NCBI GenBank assembly: GCA_036924285.1
Contig: JAYKYS010000006.1
Location: forward strand, 29,672,001 to 29,736,000
DNA length: 64,000 nucleotides
Source of the DNA: Asterella californica
Taxonomy: Eukaryota > Streptophyta > Marchantiopsida > Marchantiales > Aytoniaceae
Direction of reading: 5' to 3'
Both the position numbers and the translations under genes were made by a program. The notes below the pieces were generated by a model, which made no database searches, was not told the DNA's origin, and saw only the letters and a list, made by a program, of their open reading frames with translations. This document shows, in pieces, positions 35,601 through 46,859 of this stretch. Each line of letters opens with the position of its first letter. Position 1 is the stretch's first letter.

Positions 35601-35876
35601 TTGTTTCTAAATGAATTCAGGGTAGTCAAAGAGGATGCAGACATCATGTTCAAACTTTGTAACATGAAACAAGAAGAAAGAAAAAATATAAGTGATTTCT
35701 TAACATGTTTTTGGATAGTATCATCACATCTAACCACACATGTCCTGGATTATCTCTGTATCACTGGGTTACGAAGTGCAGTATGATCTAAATACTTATA
35801 TCCAATGGAGGATAGAGGTTATGTAAATATAGATGAACTAGAAGTTGGACTAGCTCAACAACAAAGAGCCTTTCGC
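35601..35876 (+). pseudogene. Decayed retrotransposon gag fragment
   Basis: The segments FKLCNMKQEERKNISDFLT and, in another frame, DELEVGLAQQQRAF resemble retrotransposon gag proteins, where a similar block follows the conserved F..LR helix. It is interrupted by at least one stop and one shift. It breaks off exactly where the LTR-like arm begins at 35877, consistent with insertion of that LTR into this gag. Confidence 0.5.
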
Positions 35877-36952
35877 GCACCTACAGCCTTGTTGTGGCCA
35901 GCGAAAGCTCTGGTCAATAGATCACAGAACTCACAATGATAACTTACAAACCACAATCACACGTTAGCATTCATGCATCACTTATTTTTATTCAATTCGG
36001 TTCGGATCGGAGTCGGACCGTCTCCCTAACTCTCAAGTTCAGCATTCACTAAGTCTCGACTTAGACCCGACTAGTCGATCTCAAAACATGACTTGGGACG
36101 GACTTCCGGTCGCAAGGTCCTAAACGATGTCTCCAGCACATCTAACCGTCCAACCGTCTGTGATGTCCATCTGAGTCTAGACTCTCGAACACAATGATCA
36201 AACCAGCCGTCCCGTTTCCTAGTCTTGCTCCAGCTCTTGGGTTGTTCCCAAGTCCAAACATCTACGTCTAGATCGAAACGCATCTTGGTACTGATCCAGT
36301 CATCATCGCATGTCTTGGAGTCTGTTCGTCGAACTTGGGATCGAATGACTTAAATTGATCTATCCAGGCATCGAGTCTCTCTCATATATACTTCTAGGGA
36401 TGGATGATCGCACTCTCCTTTTTGATCCTTGAAAATTATACCACAATCTGATTATGAAATCGGTCATAATTCTCAGCTTCGATGTTAGTTCGAGGAGTCC
36501 TTAGTATCATTAGAAAGCTCCCGCCAAGAATTTTGCAATGATACCCCGTCTCGAGATCTTACTTGAAGCTCTGTCTGTGATCCAGAATGTCACTAGAGCT
36601 CCAACACTTAGCATTTTTCTGGAGAACCATGGTCCAGTGCTAGACTAGGACATTGTGGTTCGGACCAACATCTGATTGTGCTCTATCCATGTCTCGGATC
36701 CAAGTCTCAGACTTGCATTTCAGTTCATTTTCGGACTCGCTCTCTTAGGTCAGCATTTGTTTGAGATCCTCTTGGGATAGACCTCTACGTTCTAATCGAA
36801 CGTTCAAACTCTGGTTCAGAGAACCACTTAGGATTCATCTGTTCTCAACTTCCCAGTCAAGCTGTTAAGTCCTACTCGTAGCGTTCACAACTTAACACAA
36901 GTCCTTAGGATTCTATTGTTCACGTCTATGCTCAATCTTGAGATTGAAGATC
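35877..36952 (-). repeat. LTR-like arm, left copy (inverted relative to 41342-42392)
   Basis: The reverse complement of this stretch aligns with 41342-42392 from GTAGGTGC at one end to CTTGAGATTGA at the other, through many shared blocks such as CTCCAGCTCTTGG near 36230 and GGTTCAGAGAACCACTTAGG near 36815. The copies are decayed with substitutions and small indels. It probably represents one LTR of a minus-strand insertion. Confidence 0.7.
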
Positions 36953-39400
36953 ACGACATTTCTCGTATTTTGGAGGTTGATTTCTCATCAACAATGATCC
37001 TTAACGCCAAGTTCAAAATGGATATCCAACCTCGTGGCATCATAATTGCATTCTTGTAGCTAATACGTAATTCTCTTCTTGACTTGAGTCTTAAGTTGTC
37101 GCTAAAACACTTAGAAAATTCCAACTAGTCTCGAGAAGCCTAACCTCTTTAACCATCCGTAAACAAAACTAGTTGACAAAAGACTAAATATTCTACTTAA
37201 GACTCTAACTTGCTAACGTATAAGTATTCACACATTTTGGGTTAAACTCTTTCTAGGGTGCCAAGTAGGAGATAAAGTGATCTCCAATCTCTTTTCTCAT
37301 TGGTCTATTTCAGACCAATCAAGTTCATCCAAGTTTCAAAGATAATTTTGGGATTTCGGTGATCTTCCCGAGGTGTCACGAAATGTGAGGTCTCGTTGGA
37401 AAGCTCTCGAGCAAAGACTACAATCTGGAAGTAAAGATCGATCGATTTGGAGCTATGATCGAGGTGTTATTATCGTTCAAAGTTAGGGGGCTCGAATCGG
37501 TATCTCGAGTCACGTTTTTTAGTATCTCGAGAGTTTGAGAGATGATCTTTTGGTGTTGTCAAGGGGACTGGATTTTTTACGCCGTGCTGGTTGCACCGAT
37601 GTAAAATAGTCCTACATTCACACATTGGATTAGACCTCGAAATTCGACTGAAGTTGGCTGTGACAGTTGAGAGATAGAAGTTAAACCATTTTTCTTAGAT
37701 TCAAGAAGGCCTAACTCTTTGATGAAGAGGTTTGGCTGCGCTCAGCTCCACCTGGGGTAACACAAGACCTCGGAGATGCATAGTAGGCACATCAAAGCTC
37801 CTGGTGCACTATACAACACATGACTGTGGTGAGTCTAAAGCTTCATCCTTACCAGACCCTCATAGTTCAATTTTCACTCTCAGAAGACGAGTTCAGTCTT
37901 CCAGAAGACAACTGTTCTGTCTTCTAGAATTCTAAGACTACTTTCTGATTGCTTCACGTCTTCTAATCTGTATCCACGCAATTCTAACTAAACAAGAAAT
38001 AACATGGATTCCTAAGAAGACAATCCATTTTGCAATTCATCCTACTTCCTAGCAGAAGATGAAGAGATACTCGAGAAGAGAGTCCTACGAAATGATCAGA
38101 AGAAGTTTGAGGACTCCTGCGGTGACAGTGACCTCCAAGAAGATCCGGGACAACTTCTGGATAATTGACTTCTTCAGAAGACTTCTCGCATCTAGGCTTC
38201 TTATCTCTGATCTCATCTATCTTTTGACTTCTTGCACGCAATTCTATCCTTACCACAGACACTGAACACTCGCACTCTATCTTTTGACTCCTCGTCCCGT
38301 CAAGAATCAAACTTTGTCATCTTGAGTGTAGAAATCGACAATCAAAGATGACGTCATCATAACGTAGACCCCTATAGTATTTTTTGCATCTAGTATATCT
38401 CCCAAAACAATACTGACATCACACCGAATGTTTTTCAGCCAGTTGTTACTAACAAGATTCAAGATAAATATAAGTACTGTTCTTGGATGCAACTAGACAA
38501 AAAAAAACACAATTTATCACATTATAGGTTCATATCTAAACTTCAGCTTTTTCTCAAACTTTCCACGTATGTATAATCCTAAGATTTCTACTTACAAGTC
38601 AAATTTTAGAAAGATCTTATGGCTAGATCTCCTCTCACAATTAATACAGTATCATAGGATTTTACACGCTATGAGCTCATGAAATCTGACTTCAATCAGA
38701 CGTTGCACTCACTCAATGTCACAAATCTTTCACTCTTTATAGAAAGTTAAGTAATTCTCTCACTCCATGAACTTCAAATGGTCATAACGCATGCCTTGGA
38801 CTTAAGATTCGAGCAGAATTTGGAGTCAGGTTGCTCCTCCCGTCAAGAGCTCTCCGCCCATGTCTTCAAATCTCCCAAGTTTTTCATAAAAAACCCCCGT
38901 TCCTCTCGAAGCGCTCTCTTAGGTAGATGACAACTTATCCTCATTTTTTGGTGGACCAATAAGAATTTAAAGGACTCAACCTTATCTTTTTTACACATCT
39001 TGGAGACCTCTAGCAAAAATCAGAGCATTCTAAGCTCATATAAGCAAGGCTTTTCATCTCATTATCTTACAAATTATACACATGTGCACAAAATATATTT
39101 ATACACGTCATTTACATACCTAATGTTTGCGCAACAAGACATTCATCCCCTCCAAACCTGCACATTCTATGGTATGTGCCAACTTGTTATCCATTTTCAT
39201 CCTCGTATCTCTCGTCATGCTCTGAACTGTCACGTTCTTCATCATCTCTCTCGCATAAGGTCGAAAAAGATCAAAATCAGAATCAAGAAATCTTTCACGC
39301 CTTCAGAAAACTTTGACTCTTTTACTAACAATGACTAACTTCAAACGTGTACCATCCAGCTCTCGTTAACCATATGTGGCGTTGTCATGACCTGTAACAA
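36953..39400. other. Repeat-derived non-coding DNA
   Basis: No gene was recognised. Between 37850 and 38200 the motif AGAAGAC/GTCTTC is over-represented (about ten times), giving a purine/pyrimidine strand bias. The frames at 37984-38310 and 39000-39338 have no domain. Confidence 0.5.
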
Positions 39401-41200
39401 CAACTTAAGGACCGAACTAACGTCGTGCAAATTTCTTGATAGTGCTGTGTTGGTTATCCAAACTGGTCACCTTCTCATATCAGCTTCTTTCGTAACGGAT
39501 GTGTCTTCTCGAATCGCTCCTTGTTCTTCAATCTCATCTCTTTAAGTTTGACCAATGCTCTTTCTATGTCCTCCTCACGTCGCTCAAGTTGCTGAATCCG
39601 TAGTGCCAATAGTCCTTCTCTATCAATATCATCCTCTCACGACAGACACATCCAAGTAAGAACATCTCCTTCTGTTGGAATGATAGGTTTTTGCCCGGTC
39701 ATTAATTTTGTAGACATGTAACTTATGACAGTACTATGAGTAATTCTATCAACCCACAACGCGAAAGGAAGAAGTCTAGGGCAATCACCATGATGTCCCT
39801 ACTCGTTCACTTCTCCCCTTTGCTTTCGGGTTCATTGAAGTTGTCAACTTCAATCGTATCTTATATCTGTTGAAGAACTCATGTGCTTCATCTGCATTCA
39901 ACTCTCTTCTATCTGCACGAATTCTCCTCACGCTTCCATATCGAGAAATGATATCTTTCAGTATGAATCGACAAACAAGTTCAGTAGCTTTGGTGGGTAA
40001 AGCTCTCCCTTCTACAAAGTCGAATAACTCTTCCCGAGTCAAAACTAAATGACGCATGTCTCAAAACGTTGATGGCATGGTAACCAAATCCAAAACCCAT
40101 TGGAAATGAATAGACAAAGGATATGTTGGTCTTAGTCCATCCCTGTACTGAATCTTGGATTGAAATTGACATTTAATGCATGACTCAATAATTTCTCTAC
40201 ATCTCGATACAATCTTTTCCACCAGTAGCTCTCCTTGATCTTGATAAAGATCACCCATGTACCTCGATGTACTACCCATAAGATATCATGGAACTATTTG
40301 AGTATTTATTTCTTGATCATCTTCATCCATATCTTCTTCTTGAGAGTACCTAGCTCTAGACAACATGTCTGCCACTGAATTCATCTTCCCTACTATGTGT
40401 TCCAATTGTGGATTCAACGATCTAATGTAAACTATCTAACGTAACATAGCAATGTTAAGAGTTGTGCAATTTGCTATCATCTCCAACAAAGATAAGTAAT
40501 CAGTTTCAAGTAACGCATGTGCTCCGGTGAGATACTCCTTCTCAGCTTTAATTGCAGTTACAACGTCCAGAGCTCCCGTTTGACTTGAGGGTATCTCTTT
40601 TTCCGATCCGTAAGTATGCGAGCACCAAAATCTTGTTGCAAACCTCTTTCTCTCATCGTCATCTTGCCTTATTGTCCAACCTATAGCGATAAGACTAGTA
40701 TTGTACTTCATTTGTTCTCTATCTTATGAAGGAGAGTTAGATCTGGATGAGTTTCTATTTTCGAAATTTTATCTTTTCATTTTCTTGGTCATGACCTTAC
40801 ATTCTTGTACCTCTTTTTCTTGTACATAAATGACGACAGTTCTATCATTCTATCTTTCTTCTCTTCAACCCGTCGTCTGTCTTGTTGATGTTTAGTAAAC
40901 AATAGACATTGCAGATTTCTGATGTATCCTTTCTTGTAACAATATAAGCATGTTATGTTTTTCATATAAGGTAACGAGGTGTTTGGATCGTTGCGTCCAC
41001 CACCTTGTCCTCTATCTCGTCCTCTTCCTCCTTGAGGATGATGTTCGATGCGTTGATCAGAACATACATCTGTTCGTTTCTAGGATCAAATTGAGTGCTC
41101 GTATTACATAAGTGACAATACTTTTTGGTGTCGTTTGTTCTCTTTGTTTATTCTCCATCGTTCCTCATAAGCTTTTTAAGCTTAAGTAATAATATCTCTT
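39400..41200 (-). pseudogene. Decayed Ty3/gypsy gag-pol, same family as the left-edge element
   Basis: Read on the minus strand, from high to low coordinates: a zinc knuckle near 40905-40950 (CLYCYKKGYIRNLQC, with Tyr for the His), RNase H (40436-40711, e.g. EYLTGAHALLETDYLSLLEM), integrase zinc module and core (39785-40279, e.g. VLDLVTMP, EGRALPTKA, RSERVG) and the integrase tail to about 39450 (LLALRIQQLERR). Each matches the corresponding part of the pol at 395-3799. Much of the reverse transcriptase is missing, and stops and shifts abound, so it is inactive. Confidence 0.8.
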
Positions 41201-41341
41201 TTTTCTTTTTATCTGTAGTTTTTTATTTCTTCTTCTTTGTATCATGACTGTCGTCACTATCCGTTTCTTCTTTTCTGGCTTCTTTATACTTGTATTTGTC
41301 TTCATCTACATATCCGTCTCGTAATGCAAGAGCTCTATCGC

Positions 41342-42392
41342 GATCCTCAATCTCAAGATCGGACGTAGATGCGAACAACAAAACTCTAAGAACTTGCACT
41401 AGGTTGTGAACGCTGCAAGTAAGACTTAATGACTTGATCAAGAAGTTGAGAACAGTTGAACCTTAAGTGGTTCTCTGAACCAAAGTTAGAACATAGAGGT
41501 CTATCTCAAGACCACCCCAGACGAATGCTGACATAAGAGGACGAGTCTGAAAACAGATCATAACGCAAGTCTGAGATGTAGGTCTGAGACAAAAGTCTCA
41601 GACTTGGGTCCAAGCGGACCGGACATAGATCCGGCATAGACGGACGCTGGTCGGATGCTGGTCGGACGCTGATCCGAACCACAAGGTCTCAGTTTGGCAC
41701 CGGACCATGATTCCTCAAAAAAATACTAAGTGTTGGAGCTACAGCGATGTTTTGGATCACAGACAGAGCTCCAAGTAAGATCTTGAGGCGAGTAAGGTAT
41801 CATTAGAAAGATCAGAGCTGAGAATTATGACCGATCCTTTGTGGTATAATTTTCAAGGATAAAAAAAGAAGACGGGACCGTCGATCCTAAGAAGTATTTA
41901 TGAAGGAGACTCGATGCTTGGATATGTCAAGACGAGTCATCCAAACGGGTGGATGAACTCTAGGGGCATGAGGTGATGGATGGACTAGTACCACGATGCA
42001 TTCAATCCAAACGTGGACGTCTGGAGTTGGAAACAATCTAAGGACTGGAGCAAGACTAGGAACGAAATGACGGGTTCGATCAGTGTTCAGGTGCTTGGAC
42101 TCAAACAGATATCACAGGCGGTGGACCGCTAGATGGGTTGGTGATATTGTTTAGGACCTTGGACTTTATGAGAAGTCTGCCAAAATCACGTTGTGACTTG
42201 CTCATGTTTTGAGACTGGCCTAGCGAGGTCTAGGGCATGTTGAACTTGAGACTTAAGGAGATAATTCGACTCCGATCTAGATCAAATGAGATGCATGAAC
42301 GCTAACGTGTGATTGTGGTTTGTAGGTTAGCATTGTGAGTTTTGTGACCTACTGAGCAAGAGTTTCTGTTGGCACAACAAGACGGTAGGTGC
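41342..42392 (+). repeat. LTR-like arm, right copy, followed by a primer-binding site
   Basis: This is the inverted partner of 35877-36952. It ends GTAGGTGCA, and nine bases on comes a canonical initiator-Met tRNA primer-binding site. It therefore reads as the 5' LTR of a plus-strand element. Confidence 0.7.
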
Positions 42393-42400
42393 ATGAAAAG

Positions 42401-42412
42401 TGGTATCAGAGC
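42401..42412 (+). other. Primer-binding site for initiator-Met tRNA
   Basis: TGGTATCAGAGC is the standard plant LTR-retrotransposon primer-binding site, complementary to the 3' end of initiator tRNA-Met. The interior expected downstream on the plus strand does not follow intact: minus-strand protease and gag of another element begin near 42650. Confidence 0.85.
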
Positions 42413-42649
42413 TAGAGGTAGAGGTTGAAGGATGGACATTTGAGGAGGGATGCGAGATACGAAGTGGATCAATGTTTCTAGGTGAATGCTTGGAGCAATG
42501 GGTGACATGGGATAAAGTTTCAATGGGAAGTCTAAGAAACGAGTGATGAAGGATACCAGGATCAGATCGACTCGAGCTAGCCCCGAGGTACACAGTCAGA
42601 AATATCATCAATTTTTTGCGCTTTTCAGACTAGCCTTACTCCCAACTTC

Positions 42650-44160
42650 CGTCCTTTAACTTTGACGCTAACCTCAAAGGTTTTCATCTAAGTTCCACTT
42701 CGAACGTAACCAAGAAAGTATTTCCTAAAATTGCATGGATGTCATTCATCTCGCACATCGTGAAGTTCTTTGTGAACTCCAACTTCCCACATGCAAAGAG
42801 TACATCCAATTCCAACTCAGAAGTTTGATATAACTTGCCCTTGACAAAGTGCACCTGAATATGTTTGTCTGTCTTGGAGGTGGACAAGCCCAACTTCTTC
42901 ATCAACTTTGGACTTATGAAGGAGTGGGTTGCTCCTATGTCTACAAAGAAGATAACATCATGGTTAGCAACTTTGGCTTGTAGAAACATTAGTTATGAAG
43001 TCTTCTTCGTGGTTCCTAAGGCCACAGTCATATGGTCCTCCAACAAGTCTTTTGCAGCAAACACATTCATGCTGCAGTTACTAATCTTAGGCTTCGTACA
43101 CCTCTTAACAATGGACCATATTGCTAAGAGATGTACGAAGTACACTCACAATTGTCACAAGTAAACTTAGAACCATTATCCTTTTGAGATGTTTGTCTCT
43201 TTCGTTTCGACCTTGTCTCTGTCGTTTGCTACCGGGACAGAAGAGTCCTTCTGATCCTTCTCACCCCCATCTCATTGTCGCTTGAAGTCCTTGTTCTTCT
43301 TATGAACCTTGTGCATGTTGTGCGGTTCAAAAGGTTTCTGTTGTTGAACTTCATCGTTCAAAAATTCAGCATATGTCTCAATTAGCTTCGGCATCCAAAC
43401 GAGAGCTTTCTCCGAGAAATAAATAAGCTGTAATAAATATACATATCTTGGTCTCCTCAGTCCATTTGGGGAACAAATCCAGCTTGACACTAAACTCACG
43501 CACATGAGCACTTAAGATCCCCGTATGCTTCAACCTAACTAAGTCGACATCATCTCGAATCCTTTGTTACTTTATAGTGAATCGTTCCATGAGCAACTCC
43601 TTGAACTCTTTCCAATCAAACGTCGAGATGGTCAAGATATGCTCGTTTCTATATACAGTTCACTAGAGAAGCGCATGATCTTTTAGGAACGTAATTGCAG
43701 CTCTCATCTTATCAGACTCCTTAGCATGTTGCGTCTCAAAGTATAAGTCTAACTCAGTTAAGAAATCCTTAATGTTACGATTTTGTCCTATGCTTGAAAA
43801 TGACATCGATAGAGTTGTCTTATAAAGCTTTCGAGTAGACGAGGAACTCTCTTGGCTTGCTTCGAACTTGACGATACGTTTATCTCTAGAAATCATGCCC
43901 TCTTGCATGATCTTCATCATCTTGATGAGCTCTATACACAAAGCTCCTTGACTTTCTATGCCTGAATTATTGAGCACCGTTGGCATACTCCATCTTGTTG
44001 CACAGGTGTCGTAGTTGATACAAGACTTTTTCGACGTTGGGGCGAAGGTTGCCGAGGAGACTGTCTCGAACAAAAGTAACCTCAACACAGATAGTTCAAG
44101 GAGAACAAGAAGAAAATGCAATCTAGACGTTAAAAATATCATTTCAACATCAACCAAAAA
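42650..44160 (-). pseudogene. Decayed gag-protease of another Ty3/gypsy element
   Basis: On the minus strand, gag comes first (43663-44157, with LTELDLYFETQHAKESDKM and AAITFLKDHALL) and continues in broken frames through 43272-43511. Then comes an aspartic protease (42684-42989) with VDIGATHSFISPKLMKKLGL and HAILGNTFL. The catalytic DTG triad is DIG, so the protease is probably dead. The protease type differs from the left-edge family. Confidence 0.75.
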
Positions 44161-44469
44161 GTGTACCCGCGATACGACAAAAGCGACAATTCAAACGAAA
44201 CCGGATAAACTTGCAAGTTGGAAAGGCATAGCAAAGCACGCAGCAAATTGTATCATGCAGCAAGAAGCGGATGTAAGCATAGGAGAACTCCTTCAAGTTA
44301 CACCATAATGCATGTAAGTAGAAATGAATCACTTCACCGCAGTTCAGACCAAACGAGCTTCAAGCTCAAAAGAACATCCAAAACTAGAGATACGAGACAA
44401 GGTGGACGTGTCTATCTCATCACTCCAACGATCATCTTTGAAGGACTAGTCCTTCAAATTACAATAAAG

Positions 44470-44830
44470 GGAGTCTATTGAGGAACGTTTTACTTGATGG
44501 AGGATCTGGTGCAAATGTCTTGAGTGAAGAATTATACAAAAGACTTAAGAACGTAGAGTTACACCCATCACCGTTTAATGTTAAAATGACAAATCAAAAG
44601 AAAGTCCTTCCAGCCGGTATAGTCAAAGGATTAACTTTAAGATTGCCAATATGAATTTTAAGATTGATGTTGTAGTGATGAAAATGCCAGATGAACATGA
44701 GGCTGTTCTCATGATACTGGGGTACAACAAAACTGGACACCTAATTGAGACAACATTGAACTAACTTGGAAAGAAAACAACACCGAATAAGCACCAAATC
44801 CTAGTGACAAGACACAAGACTCTACTCAGA
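44470..44830 (+). pseudogene. Decayed retroelement aspartic protease
   Basis: The plus strand reads LLDGGSGANVLSEELYKRL, where DGGSGANV matches the DxGSxxN active-site region of RVP-type proteases (DGG in place of DTG or DSG). A stop follows and then, in another frame, a DVVVMKMPDEHEAVLMILG stretch like the ILG end of the domain. This is the opposite strand and another lineage from the 42.7 kb protease. Confidence 0.55.
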
Positions 44831-45984
44831 GAAGTCAACATCTGTCATTTAGATTAGACAGAAAGAATGATGGACGAAGAAGAAAAAATGTTGTTATGGA
44901 CACAACCAAACCTAGTGCTGACAGGAGAACTCAAACTTGAACCAATCTGGATAGAACAACCACAAACTACATCAAAGATGTCAATGAGTGAACATGATGG
45001 AGCAAATGGACCTAGATGTACAACTCCATAAGCTCTATCATGAACTCCGCTTGATCGTAATCTTCTTCTGTACCTTCAACTTTCGTCTTCATGAATAAGA
45101 TCAACTGTCCATGCACCTCTTTTGATCTCCTCCATGTCAGCGTAATACAATTTATCAATTGCATCACATGTCTCCATTCCTCGTGTATGCACATCCACAA
45201 TAGATATCTCTTGTCTTTTTATCAAGACGTTGAGGAAAAAATGATTCTAAAAGTGATCTCCGCACCTGTAAAGGTCGCACTCCTGAACCAACAAGAAGCA
45301 CGAATGCATCTCTGACCAGCTCCGCATCAAGTACAACCTCTTGATCATGAATGCTCGCACAGTGAGTATCAACATCATACGACTGTATAGATTGTCGGCA
45401 ATATAGAACCTAAGAAAATACGTAACGAAACATCAAGTATAACTCAATAAAGTTCACCATCAATCTACACATAAAACATATAGCAACCAACGTGCAACAT
45501 ATATCTTATCACATAGTTCAATGACTCACCTCTGGTCTAGTAAAATTGAAGGAAAATGTTATCAATAACCCCAACCGCTCTAAGTCGTCCTCTTCTATGA
45601 TGCTAAGAGTTACATCAATGTCAGATCTTTAGATCCATCCCCACTTGAGCTTATCACATGCATCATCTTCCATTGTAAAGGGAATAAGTGAAGGACCCTC
45701 AAAAATCTTCTCATTAAGCTTAAGAGACGATCTCTTTACATAAGATACATTAAAAAAGATGGTTTAAGATATTCATGTTTTTTTTTTGTTTAGATTTGTT
45801 TTTAGGCCACTTTTCGCTGTGGGGCTTTCTGCTTTAAGATATTCATGTTGAAACCTCCCTAAGTCATTAAAGAAACAAGACGGATCATGATGATTGAACC
45901 TAACTTTAGTTAGTTAAGGAAAAAAAAGGTCTTCAAGCAAAAAAGATCATGTTTCTTAACATAACAGAATCGCGATTATGTAGA

Positions 45985-46380
45985 GAGTTGTACAATGCAA
46001 TTCAACATGATTCGCACTGTCGAATGCCACTACATGAGGATAATGTTGAATCGTCTTGTAGGACCTTTGTACAATGGAGTTTGTTATGAACTGCGTTGTA
46101 GAACTAAACTACAGGGCAATTCAATATGAATCACATTGTGTTTTACGAGTACATGATGATTCACTATGAATCGCCTTGTAATCACTACGTACGTAATCAC
46201 CCTACGAAGATGAACCACCCTATGATATATCAATTAGGGCTTGTTGAAGATGAACCGTCCTAAATGCAAGGTGATTCACAATAAATTGTCTTGGAATGAA
46301 CATTGTTCAAGGCAGTTCAAGCATGAACCACCTTGAACTTAACAACATTAAGACAGTTCGTGTTGAACCGCCCTACTACG
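45985..46380. repeat. Array of about eight degenerate 28 bp palindromes
   Basis: Imperfect inverted repeats lie near 45992-46020, 46032-46060, 46071-46100, 46111-46140, 46152-46180, 46236-46263, 46266-46294, 46306-46337 and 46349-46376. The approximate consensus is ACAAGGCGATTCA, 2-4 bases, TGAATCGCCTTGT. No gene domain overlaps. Confidence 0.65.
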
Positions 46381-46619
46381 AACAAATGTTCCAACAAATC
46401 ATGCAACACAAACATTCCAACGAATCATGCATTCTAACAACAATAGCAACAACAATTTCTAACAACATTCAGAAAAAAATGATATCCATTCACTTCGAGT
46501 CCGTCGACTGGAGCTAGCATCATCTCTGGAAGGCTTCTTCGCATGAGTCTTTTTTGTCATTCTCCTCCCTTATGATCTCCAACGTTGTTGCTCCTATGAA
46601 ATATTTCGTTCCTTGCAAA

Positions 46620-46855
46620 TTAATCTTTCCCTCCTCTCCCTCCCCGCTCCTTCTCCTCTCACTCTCCTCTCCTTAACTCTCTTCTCACATCTCTCCCTCC
46701 TCGCTCTTTCAACTCTCTCTCCTCAAGTCACATCTCTCTTTTTCTTCTCTATTCCTCTCCTCTCCAAACTCTCCTCTCTTCTCCTCCTCTCTCCTCCTTC
46801 GACTCTTCTCTCTCATCCTTCTCTTCTCCTTCAACTCCTCTCTCTTCTTCGCTTC
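46620..46855 (+). repeat. Long CT-rich (polypyrimidine) tract
   Basis: About 235 bases almost entirely C and T, built of CTCTCC and TTCTCC words. The apparent 154-codon frame at 46613-47077 comes from this composition. Confidence 0.9.
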
Positions 46856-46859
46856 TTGC

